Below are positions 7,074 through 14,284 of a stretch of 28,980 nucleotides of DNA, in pieces. The notes under the pieces were generated by a model. That model made no database searches, was not told where the DNA came from, and saw only the letters and a list, made by a program, of their open reading frames with translations. Within the stretch, counting starts at the first letter, position 1. Each line of letters starts with the position of its first letter. Both the position numbers and the translations under genes were made by a program. Origin of the DNA: a virus; the IMG/VR virus record IMGVR_UViG_3300044953_000313, positions 1-28,980 of that record; one strand, written 5' to 3'.

Positions 7074-9133
7074 TGCCGAGGCGCCCCTCACGTCAGGTCG
7101 CGCTCGGGCCGCTGCTCGGTCAGAACGGCACGCGAGTAGCCGACCGGACGATCAACGGCACGTTCATGCGCGGCGGATACAACGTCGGCCTGCGCGATGG
7201 CGAGTGGTGGGTGCGCAAGGGCCAGAAGCTGCTGGACTCGCGCATCGGCGGCGTGCCGTGGTGGTGGGTGATGGACATCAATGCCGATCTGTCCATCGTT
7301 GCAAATGCCTTCTACGCGCTCGCGTACAATGTGCCGGGGGCGAAGGTGGAGCCGCTTTACACGCCGGACGTGACGGAAAGCGTGTCGTTCACGAACAACA
7401 GCGCGACGGCGACGAGCACCACGATGCGCACGGTGGGCCAGTTGATTCTGGTGCCCACTGACGAGGTGTATCGGGTGACGGGTGTCGCCGGCACCACCGT
7501 GACACTGAACCGCGTATACACAGACACGACGGCGTCGGAGACTTGTCGGTTCATTGACCCGCTGAATCGCGACACGACGGGCACCCACACCGGCATCAAT
7601 ACGGCCACCCCCCGGCTCGGCTCGTGCGTGGTGTTCGAGCAGCTCGTGACCAACTCCAGCGCGGCTGTTCACGCAGCCAGTCCGGCCACGACGGCAGGGC
7701 ACAGCTATTTGGTCATCACGAGCGACCGTGGCGTTCCGGTGGCAGTAGACCTGACGGCGTATCAGAACGGCTCCCCGGTCGATCCCGTGCGGTTGTTCTT
7801 CTACAACACGTCCATCGGCACACCCGCACAGATCGGAGCCGACTATGCGTTCACCAGCCTGAACCCACGCGGCGTTTTTGCCGAGGTGTACAGGGGCAGG
7901 CTGTTCATCTCGTATGCGACGGACCCCAGCGGGCTCTACGGCGACCGCACGATCTGGTACTCACAGAGGGGCGACTTGCTGCGTTGGCACACCGGCATCC
8001 AAGGCCAAACTGCGGCGCCGAACTTCATCACGTTTGAGGGCGAGGGGAACGAGATCGCTGAGATGAAGAATCTCAGCGACGACCTTGTCGTGCATCGCTG
8101 GTACTCGCGCGAGTTGCTGACGGCCACCGGGTCGGCGTCGGGACCATTCTCCCGCCGGACGCACAGCGTGAGGATCGGTATTCACGATCAATTCGCGATG
8201 ACCAGCCGAGTCGTCACGGCGAATGGCGTCCACTACATCTGGACTCGGAACGGTCCCGCCGTGTTCGACGGGTCGAACGTGACCCTCATCGCGCAGCGAG
8301 TGTATCGCGATCTGCTCGCGACCGAGGCGATCGACGAGCAGGGTGGCGTTGTCTGCGCGCTGCACGACGAGCGCAATCGGTATGTGGTCTGGGTGCTGGG
8401 CACGAACAGCTCGACGCGGCATCAGGACGCCCTGCCGGCGAGTTCCAGCGACCACGCCACGGTGCTGATCTACGAGTACGACACCGACGAGGCGTGGTTG
8501 GAGGACCACCCGAAGATCAAGGGGGGCGGAACCTGTACCCAGATCGACGGCGGGAGCAACGTGCCGCAGTTGCTCGTGTCGCGGGGGGACGGCTCCATCC
8601 TCATGATGCACGGGCGAACGACCGCCAAGGACGCCGACTTCACAGACCCGGACAACGGGGCTGCGGTCACGGTCAACGCGCAGGTCGAAACCCCGTGGAT
8701 GGACTTTGGCACCCTCCAGACCAAGCAGCTATTGCAGGTGGAGCTGGTGATGCGCTCGATCAGCTCGTCCAACCACACCTGGGACAAGAACACCGACTTG
8801 TCGTCCGGCAACTACTGGATCAACATGAAGGTGTACGGCGACTTCGATGAGGGCACGGCGCTCGCGACCATCGGGCGTGTGTACGACTCGACCGACGGGC
8901 AGCTTACCCAGCGTGGCGAGAACCGGCAGGCGACGCTGTTCGTCGTGACGTTGACCCCGCGCGTCTCGGGGCGCCAGTTCAAGCTGGTATTCTCCAACGC
9001 ACTGACTTCGGCCGCTTCTGCGGCTGGGTACATTCAGGTACCCTTCCGTATCTCGGACATCATTTGCACCGTCGTTGACCGCGACGGGGACTCCCCGCTA
9101 ACCGAACTCGGCGGGGCAAGCATCTCGGAGTGA
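7073..9133 (+). CDS. Tail hub/nozzle protein, beta-propeller (P22 gp10-like role)
   Basis: A 686-aa protein. Near the N-terminus it has DGEWWVRKGQKLL, and further on repeated blades typical of short-tail nozzle or stabilisation proteins: RGRLFISYATDPSGLYG, IWYSQRGDLLRWHTG, HYIWTRNGPAVFDGSNV, WLEDHPKIKGG. These match the recurring 'xGRxFI..S...P..W.S..GD...W' style of phage beta-propeller tail proteins. The product would attach below the adaptor and form the tail conduit. The C-terminal third (from about residue 520) is a separate beta-sandwich-like domain. The ATG at 7073 overlaps the previous stop; upstream codons in the same frame are shadow sequence. Assignment is by motif pattern and gene order. 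Confidence 0.7.
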   Translation: MPRRPSRQVALGPLLGQNGTRVADRTINGTFMRGGYNVGLRDGEWWVRKGQKLLDSRIGGVPWWWVMDINADLSIVANAFYALAYNVPGAKVEPLYTPDVTESVSFTNNSATATSTTMRTVGQLILVPTDEVYRVTGVAGTTVTLNRVYTDTTASETCRFIDPLNRDTTGTHTGINTATPRLGSCVVFEQLVTNSSAAVHAASPATTAGHSYLVITSDRGVPVAVDLTAYQNGSPVDPVRLFFYNTSIGTPAQIGADYAFTSLNPRGVFAEVYRGRLFISYATDPSGLYGDRTIWYSQRGDLLRWHTGIQGQTAAPNFITFEGEGNEIAEMKNLSDDLVVHRWYSRELLTATGSASGPFSRRTHSVRIGIHDQFAMTSRVVTANGVHYIWTRNGPAVFDGSNVTLIAQRVYRDLLATEAIDEQGGVVCALHDERNRYVVWVLGTNSSTRHQDALPASSSDHATVLIYEYDTDEAWLEDHPKIKGGGTCTQIDGGSNVPQLLVSRGDGSILMMHGRTTAKDADFTDPDNGAAVTVNAQVETPWMDFGTLQTKQLLQVELVMRSISSSNHTWDKNTDLSSGNYWINMKVYGDFDEGTALATIGRVYDSTDGQLTQRGENRQATLFVVTLTPRVSGRQFKLVFSNALTSAASAAGYIQVPFRISDIICTVVDRDGDSPLTELGGASISE

Positions 9134-9135
9134 CC

Positions 9136-10155
9136 ATGTACAATCCTTGGATGATGAACCAGATGTACAACCCCCCGCCGCAGCAGGGCGGTGGCGCGCA
9201 GCGCGAGGGCATGGGCTGGCGCGCGGATCGACGCGAGGGCATGGAGCAGCGCGGCGGGATCGAGAACAAGATCGGGCGCACGCAGGACCGGCTCTGGGCT
9301 CTCAAGGAGCAGTTCAAGGGCGCGAGCTCGAGCGACCAGGCGGGAATCCAGGGGCGCATGGACAAGCTCCAAGGGCGCATCAACAACTGGCAGGGGCAGC
9401 TCGACGCAGGACAGGGTGCAAACCGTCTGGGTATGGGGTGGCGCAAGGAGCGTCGGCAGGCAAAGAACGCCGGCCTCTACAACCCAGATGCCGGCTACGG
9501 TGGTGATCCGATGCCGGAGTTGACCGGCGCGCAGCGGCCGGGGATGGAGTACCGCAAGGAGCGCCGACAGGCGCGGCGGCAGGGCGCTGGCGACCTTTAC
9601 GGCGGCGGCCCCGGCAGCGGTCCCAACCCCATCGGCGGGATGCCACCCGTCACTCCGTACAGCCCGCCACCCGTCACTCCGTACAGCCCGCCCCCCATCA
9701 CTCCGTACGGTCCGGCGATGCAGCCACAGCAGGGCGGCGGGCAGCAGGGTGCCGCACCGCCCGGCATGACGTGGCACAACGGGGTGATGATCCCCAATCT
9801 CTCTGGGGCGCCGGGCTCGCAGTACACGGATCAGTTCGGAAACATTATCAGCCGAGATCAGTACGCAGAGCAGCTAAGGGGTGGCCCGCAGGCGGCATAC
9901 AACAATCTGCTGAATCCGTCCGCGTTTCAGACTCAGTTCGGGACGCTAGTCCCGATGTCCGGCGGCAATAGTAACGTGTTCAAGCGCAACGGGTCGGACG
10001 AGAGCATGCTGTATCACTACGACCCGAATCAGGGCTGGAAAACCATGTCGCGGGACGCCTACCGAGGATACGGAGACTACAACTACTTTAATCCCCGGTC
10101 GTCGGTGGAGACGGCACGCAAGGCCGGTGCGATGCCGGCAAACAATCTGTGGTAG
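9136..10155 (+). CDS. Pro/Gln/Gly-rich structural protein with repeats
   Basis: A 339-aa protein starting at ATG 9136, five bases after GGAG; an overlapping GTG at 9130 would add two residues. It opens Met/Asn/Gln-rich (MYNPWMMNQMYNPPPQQGGG). A basic motif GMGWRxxRR occurs three times in variant form (around residues 30, 94 and 134; the last is GMEYRKERRQAR). A short coiled coil (about 48-90) separates the first two. Then follow three 8-residue copies of PPVTPYSP-like sequence (9643-9714). The C-terminal third (from about residue 220) looks folded, with Tyr/Asn-rich sequence. No family is recognised; position suggests a tail or internal virion protein. Confidence 0.6.
   Translation: MYNPWMMNQMYNPPPQQGGGAQREGMGWRADRREGMEQRGGIENKIGRTQDRLWALKEQFKGASSSDQAGIQGRMDKLQGRINNWQGQLDAGQGANRLGMGWRKERRQAKNAGLYNPDAGYGGDPMPELTGAQRPGMEYRKERRQARRQGAGDLYGGGPGSGPNPIGGMPPVTPYSPPPVTPYSPPPITPYGPAMQPQQGGGQQGAAPPGMTWHNGVMIPNLSGAPGSQYTDQFGNIISRDQYAEQLRGGPQAAYNNLLNPSAFQTQFGTLVPMSGGNSNVFKRNGSDESMLYHYDPNQGWKTMSRDAYRGYGDYNYFNPRSSVETARKAGAMPANNLW
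9643..9714 (+). repeat. Three tandem 24-bp repeats encoding PPVTPYSP
   Basis: Units at 9643-9666, 9667-9690 and 9691-9714. The first two are identical and the third differs at a few bases (PPITPYGP). They are in frame within the Pro/Gln-rich gene and form an extended proline-rich linker. Confidence 0.9.
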
Positions 10156-10164
10156 AGGTGATTC

Positions 10165-11469
10165 ATGGAGCGGAGACGGTTCGCGACCACTCAGGGCGGC
10201 GTGTCGCGCGGCGACCGCGTGGACTACGGACAGCGCCCGCCGGGCAGCATGACACGGCAGGAGCAGTGGGACCGGCGCGAGGAGGACTACGGGATGAGCC
10301 CGTGGTACGCGCGCGGCGGCGCGCAGATGCCATGGTCCGGGCCTCCGGGGCAGGAGCGCGGGCAGCGAGCGCCGATCTACACGCCGGACCCCGCAGACCC
10401 GCGCAACGCCGGGTACTGGAAGAACCAGAGCACGCCGGAAGAGGTGGCGGCTGACGAGGCGGCCGCGCGTGATCGGTACGCCCGGAAGCAGGCTCTGCTC
10501 GGTGGTGACGATGCGTACCAGGCGGCGAAGGCATCGGGGGACGTGCGCGCTCAGATTGCCGCGATGACGGCGCTGAAGCAGCGGATGGAGCAGGACCGCT
10601 TCGTCGCGCAGGGCGGCACGCCGGAGACGTGGCAGAACCGCTACCGGAACGAGAACGACTGGCCGCGTCCGGGTGTGGGCGGCGCGGTGCCTGCGCCGGG
10701 TCCGCGCCCGGCTGGCGGTGTCCCCCCGTCTCAGAACCCGATGATGGAGGGCTACCTCGGCGGCGGTCAGGACTCCGCTCGGATACGACCCGCACCTCTT
10801 CCCCTTCTGAACCCGATGATGCAGGGCTACCTCGGCGGCGGTCAGGACTCCGCTCGGATACGACCCGCACCTCTTCCCCTTCTGAACCCGATGATGGAGG
10901 GCTACCTCGGCGGCGGTCAGGGCGTGCCGCCGGGGCCGGGCGGTTTCGGCCCCGCTGGGGGTGGCTACAGCCCGCAGATCGACTTGCTCACGCGCCGCGG
11001 CGGCAGCTTGGGGCCGGGCGGTTTCGGCGGCTATGGTCCGAGGAATGACTATATGTATCGCGGCCCGATGCCGGGCGGCTACAACCCCGAGGGTCCATAC
11101 GGCGGGGTGATGTCGCCCGAGGCCATTGCCTACCGTGCTGGCCAGTCGAAGTCGGGCATGGGGCAGAACTGGATGAACGGCCCCATGGCGACCACGGGCA
11201 ACCCGATGGGTGACCGCATTGCCGAGATGCAGGCGCGCGGCTTTTACATCGGCTCGCCCGCCGACTCGATGCAGAACACGGCTGCGTACCTGCCGCCGTC
11301 CGCTCTCGCGCCGTGGATGAGGCAGTCGATGCCCGGCTACAACATGGGCGGCGGTGGTCTGGGTGCGTGGCTGGGTGGCCTAAGCAACGGCGGGTTCGGG
11401 TACAATCCGGGTGCGCAGTTCTCGCCGTCTGGTGGGGTGCCGTGGTTCATGCGAGGAGTGCCGTACTAA
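10165..11469 (+). CDS. Gly/Pro-rich virion protein with 25-residue repeats
   Basis: A 434-aa protein with SD (AGAGGTGA) before ATG 10165. The N-terminal 180 residues are charged and include a helical section (about 90-145, AADEAAARDRYARKQALLG). Residues 191-252 hold two full and one partial copy of a 25-residue unit beginning NPMMEGYLGGGQ. The rest is Gly/Pro/Met/Tyr-rich and probably flexible, ending in GGVPWFMRGVPY. The related string LAPWMRQSMPGY occurs earlier, and another virion protein here ends in PYWMRQGFR. No enzymatic domain is visible. It is probably a structural or internal virion protein of the same operon. Confidence 0.6.
   Translation: MERRRFATTQGGVSRGDRVDYGQRPPGSMTRQEQWDRREEDYGMSPWYARGGAQMPWSGPPGQERGQRAPIYTPDPADPRNAGYWKNQSTPEEVAADEAAARDRYARKQALLGGDDAYQAAKASGDVRAQIAAMTALKQRMEQDRFVAQGGTPETWQNRYRNENDWPRPGVGGAVPAPGPRPAGGVPPSQNPMMEGYLGGGQDSARIRPAPLPLLNPMMQGYLGGGQDSARIRPAPLPLLNPMMEGYLGGGQGVPPGPGGFGPAGGGYSPQIDLLTRRGGSLGPGGFGGYGPRNDYMYRGPMPGGYNPEGPYGGVMSPEAIAYRAGQSKSGMGQNWMNGPMATTGNPMGDRIAEMQARGFYIGSPADSMQNTAAYLPPSALAPWMRQSMPGYNMGGGGLGAWLGGLSNGGFGYNPGAQFSPSGGVPWFMRGVPY
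10735..10920 (+). repeat. 75-bp tandem repeat, 2.5 copies
   Basis: Units at 10735-10809 and 10810-10884 with a partial third at 10885-10920. The units are near-identical; a visible difference is GAG versus CAG (Glu to Gln) at the fifth codon. Each keeps frame (25 codons: NPMM(E/Q)GYLGGGQDSARIR followed by PAPLPLL). Near-identity at the DNA level suggests recent duplication. Confidence 0.95.
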
Positions 11470-11487
11470 GCGCGGTCGTCGCCGCGC
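11470..11487 (+). other. 6-bp hairpin with TCGTCG loop, upstream of virion gene
   Basis: GCGCGG and CCGCGC enclose TCGTCG immediately after the TAA of the repeat protein gene. The intergenic gap then leads to the same SD/ATG-TAG arrangement as at the capsid gene. Confidence 0.55.
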
Positions 11488-11501
11488 AGGATCGAAAGGC
11501 T

Positions 11502-11525
11502 CCACGAGGTCGGTATGTAGTTGGC
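11502..11525 (+). promoter_or_regulatory. TATGTAG start element, copy 3 (474-aa virion gene)
   Basis: CCACGAGGTCGG, then TATGTAG (11514-11520) directly followed by TTGGC. GAGG is five bases from the ATG and eleven from the TTG start. Confidence 0.6.
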
Positions 11526-12945
11526 CTACAATCCAGCAGATCGGTACGTCACCCCAGCCGGCATCGGCCTGTACAACACCCTCTTTGGGGAGGACAACCC
11601 GGGCGGGCCGGGCAACTTCTTCGGCGGCGGCGGGCTGTTCGGTGAAAACCCGTTCCAGAGCGTCAAGAACGCGTGGGACTTCCAGCGCCTCGGGTACGGC
11701 GTAGTCCCGGCGTCCGACCAGCTCAATGCGGCTTCGTTCCTCGCGACGAACCGCTACATGAACTTCCCCGACCAGTGGGAGCAGTGGAACGCCACCGACA
11801 TCGTCGGACCCGATGGCGTGACGCTCGCCTCCCCGGTGAAGATGACCGGTCTGCGCGTCGGGCAGGACTACGGCGTCAACCGCGATCCGTACGGCAACGT
11901 CGCGGACCCGTGGCACTCGGAGATGTTCCAAGCCGGGCTTGGCGTCAGAAATAACCTGAACAGCGACAGGTGGCTGGACCCGCTGAACGCGCTTCAGGGC
12001 TTGCGCGACGTGCAGGGCTCGTCCGCGTACGGGATGCCCGATCCGGGTGACTACCTCTCCACCATGCGCGGGGCGATTGGTGGACCCGGCGCCGCCGACT
12101 TCTACGGGCAGCGCGGCGTCTCACAGACCAACGACCTCGCGGATACGAACCTCCGGCAGCTCACTCGCGGCATCGACCGGGAAGCGCAGGAGACGCTCGC
12201 GAACCGTCTCCCCGAAATCTCGCAGGCAATGGAGGCGGCGGGACTCGGGCGCAGCGGTGCATCGCAACTACAGATGCTCAACGCGCAGAAGGACATTCTC
12301 GCGCAGGCCAACCGCGACAAGCAGCGGGTGATGGCCGACTACACCGACCGCGAGGCGAACCGTCGCGCGCAGGCCATCAACCTCGGCTCGCAGATCGGCG
12401 CGCAGGGCTACGGGCAGTACGCCGACAGGATGGGCCAAGGCGCGCTTGCGGGGCTCGGTGATCGCTTCACGGCGGAGCAGGCGAACCGGCAGAACGAGCA
12501 GAATCTGTTCGAGCAGATGATGCAGAACAGGTTCGCCAAGAATCAGGGCGACCAGAACGCCCTGTTCAACCTGCTGGGCACGGCCGGGCAGTACACGCTC
12601 GGCGGGCTGGACGCGGAGCGGATGGGTCAGTCGGCCGCGTTGCAGGACTGGCTCGGCTTGCAATCGCAGCGCGACGCGCAGCGCACCCTCTACATGGATC
12701 AGATGCTGAACCTGTCCGACCGGCAGCGGAGCATCGAGCAGGACCGTATCAACCAGATGATGCAGGCGGGCTTCATGCCCCTCGACCTCATCACCCGCAT
12801 GACCACCGGCATCAGTGGATCGAACTACACCCCGCAGCAGTCTGCGCCGTGGTGGTCGGGTGCGCTGAGCGGCGCGAGTGAGGGGGTCGGTGAGGGGGTG
12901 GGCTCGTGGTTCGCCGACTTCTTCGGGGGCAAGGGACCCAAGTGA
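11521..12945 (+). CDS. 474-aa internal virion/ejection-type protein
   Basis: Starts at TTG 11521, preceded in frame by ATG-TAG (11515-11520). The N-terminal 150 residues are aromatic/Gly-rich (GGPGNFFGGGGLFGENPF). From about residue 190 onward it is a long Gln/Asn/Arg/Ala-rich helical region (e.g. GIDREAQETLANRLPEISQA; SQLQMLNAQKDILAQANRDK), resembling the helical proteins that short-tailed phages store in the capsid and eject with DNA. The C-terminus is Gly/Ser-rich with a hydrophobic WFADFFGG. No catalytic motif is seen. Role is inferred from architecture and the run of similar large proteins that follows. Confidence 0.6.
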   Translation: MAYNPADRYVTPAGIGLYNTLFGEDNPGGPGNFFGGGGLFGENPFQSVKNAWDFQRLGYGVVPASDQLNAASFLATNRYMNFPDQWEQWNATDIVGPDGVTLASPVKMTGLRVGQDYGVNRDPYGNVADPWHSEMFQAGLGVRNNLNSDRWLDPLNALQGLRDVQGSSAYGMPDPGDYLSTMRGAIGGPGAADFYGQRGVSQTNDLADTNLRQLTRGIDREAQETLANRLPEISQAMEAAGLGRSGASQLQMLNAQKDILAQANRDKQRVMADYTDREANRRAQAINLGSQIGAQGYGQYADRMGQGALAGLGDRFTAEQANRQNEQNLFEQMMQNRFAKNQGDQNALFNLLGTAGQYTLGGLDAERMGQSAALQDWLGLQSQRDAQRTLYMDQMLNLSDRQRSIEQDRINQMMQAGFMPLDLITRMTTGISGSNYTPQQSAPWWSGALSGASEGVGEGVGSWFADFFGGKGPK

Positions 12946-13391
12946 GAATCCGGCTCGCATTGACGGACGACCTCGATAGTCTCCGCGAACTCGTCGCCAA
13001 GGCGAGCGAGGAGCTGCACGAGACGTTCGACACGCCGCGCATGGATGACCTCATCATGGTGGGGATCACGCACGGCATCCGCTCGGGCGAGGCCGTGGTG
13101 GTCGCGGAGCAGATGGGCGAGATCATCGGCTACTGCGCGTGGGTACATCTCCCCGGCTTGCCACCTGGCGTGGTCGAGGGGCTGGGCACCTACGTCCTGC
13201 CGATGGCGCGCAAGGACTACGTGAGCCACGACATGCGCGTGTACGCGACCGACCACGCGCGCCGGATGGGCTACCAGTACGTGCGCGGCGAGGTGGCGTT
13301 GAACAACGAAGCTGGCCTCAAGTCAGCGCTCGCGAACGGATTCGAGATCAGCGGATATGTGATCCGCAAGGAATTGGGGGGCAGCAGATGA
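12942..13391 (+). CDS. GNAT-family N-acetyltransferase
   Basis: A 149-aa protein starting at GTG 12942, overlapping the previous stop (GTGA). It begins IRLALTDDLDSLRELVAKAS, typical of GNAT motif C (strand then helix). A central strand pair GEAVVVAEQMGEIIGYCAWV is followed by the acetyl-CoA region and a late helix with MRVYATDHARRMGYQYVRGE and NNEAGLKSALANGFEISGYV, the usual motif-B 'N..A...Y.k.GFe' pattern. A strict Q/RxxGxG/A pyrophosphate loop is not obvious, so the family call is good but activity is uncertain. It would transfer acetyl groups to an amine; substrate unknown. It is set between virion genes and coupled to both. Confidence 0.7.
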   Translation: MRIRLALTDDLDSLRELVAKASEELHETFDTPRMDDLIMVGITHGIRSGEAVVVAEQMGEIIGYCAWVHLPGLPPGVVEGLGTYVLPMARKDYVSHDMRVYATDHARRMGYQYVRGEVALNNEAGLKSALANGFEISGYVIRKELGGSR

Positions 13392-14284
13392 GCCCCATCT
13401 TCAGCGGCCTCGGCGCCATGGTCGCGACCCTCGGGACGGCAGCCACGGCGGGCACCGCCACGGGCGTTACCGCCGGCATTGTTGGCAGCGCCATCCTCGG
13501 CGGCGGTGTTGCGGCTCTAGCGAGCGACATCAAGAACCTCGTGTCCGGCAACTACCCGTGGGAAGATCCCGGCAAGTTCTTTGGTGACCACATCAAAGCT
13601 GCCGGCATGGGAGCGGCCACGAGTGCGGTCGGTTCCGCCATCGGTCCCGCGCTCGGCGCTGCCGGTGAGGCTCTGGGCATCGCTGCGAACACGGGCACGA
13701 TTCCCGCCGCTGCGGGTGCGCCAAGCGGGGCGGTGGACCTCGGCGGCAATCTCGCCAAGGAGGCCACGAGCCTGCTCGGTTCCGGCACGAGCCCGACGAG
13801 TCAAGGGTTCTCCAAGGCAGTCGAGAGCGCCCTGCCGGAGCTCGCCAAGACCACGGTGGGTGGCGCGGCCACGGGCGCCGCGAGGGACTACAGGAACCCG
13901 TTGCGCGGTGCGCTCGGTGGCGCTGCCTCCGGCATCGCGACGGGCGTGTTCAACATGGGAACGAACGCGGCGTTCAGGGGGATGGAAAACGGCTTCTGGT
14001 CACCACGGCCCGCCGGGCTGGAGATTTCGCCAGATCCGCCAGCCGCCGCGCAGATGTCGATGATGCACCCCTCGTACGCTTCCGAGTTCCGTATGCAGCC
14101 AACGCAACCGCAGCTCGGTGGGCGGGTGCTCGGTGCGGCGGCGAGGATGGGCGGCAACATGGCGGGTAGCGCCGCGCGCATGGGCGTGTCGAACGCAATG
14201 ACCCCACCGCCGCCCACTCCCCCGCAGAACCCCTACGAATCGTTCGGCGTGACGCCGTACTGGATGAGGCAAGGGTTCCGATGA
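13388..14284 (+). CDS. 298-aa Ala/Gly-rich putative ejection or membrane-active virion protein
   Basis: The ATG at 13388 overlaps the acetyltransferase stop. The first 50 residues are strongly hydrophobic and Gly/Ala-rich (GTAATAGTATGVTAGIVGSA then ILGGGVAALASDI), and more Gly/Ala-rich amphipathic or membrane-like stretches follow (GMGAATSAVGSAIGPALGAA; GGAATGAARDY). Such low-complexity glycine-zipper sequence is common in phage ejection proteins that span the envelope. The C-terminus is Pro-rich and ends FGVTPYWMRQGFR. Function is inferred. The stop overlaps the next ATG (ATGA). Confidence 0.55.
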   Translation: MSPIFSGLGAMVATLGTAATAGTATGVTAGIVGSAILGGGVAALASDIKNLVSGNYPWEDPGKFFGDHIKAAGMGAATSAVGSAIGPALGAAGEALGIAANTGTIPAAAGAPSGAVDLGGNLAKEATSLLGSGTSPTSQGFSKAVESALPELAKTTVGGAATGAARDYRNPLRGALGGAASGIATGVFNMGTNAAFRGMENGFWSPRPAGLEISPDPPAAAQMSMMHPSYASEFRMQPTQPQLGGRVLGAAARMGGNMAGSAARMGVSNAMTPPPPTPPQNPYESFGVTPYWMRQGFR

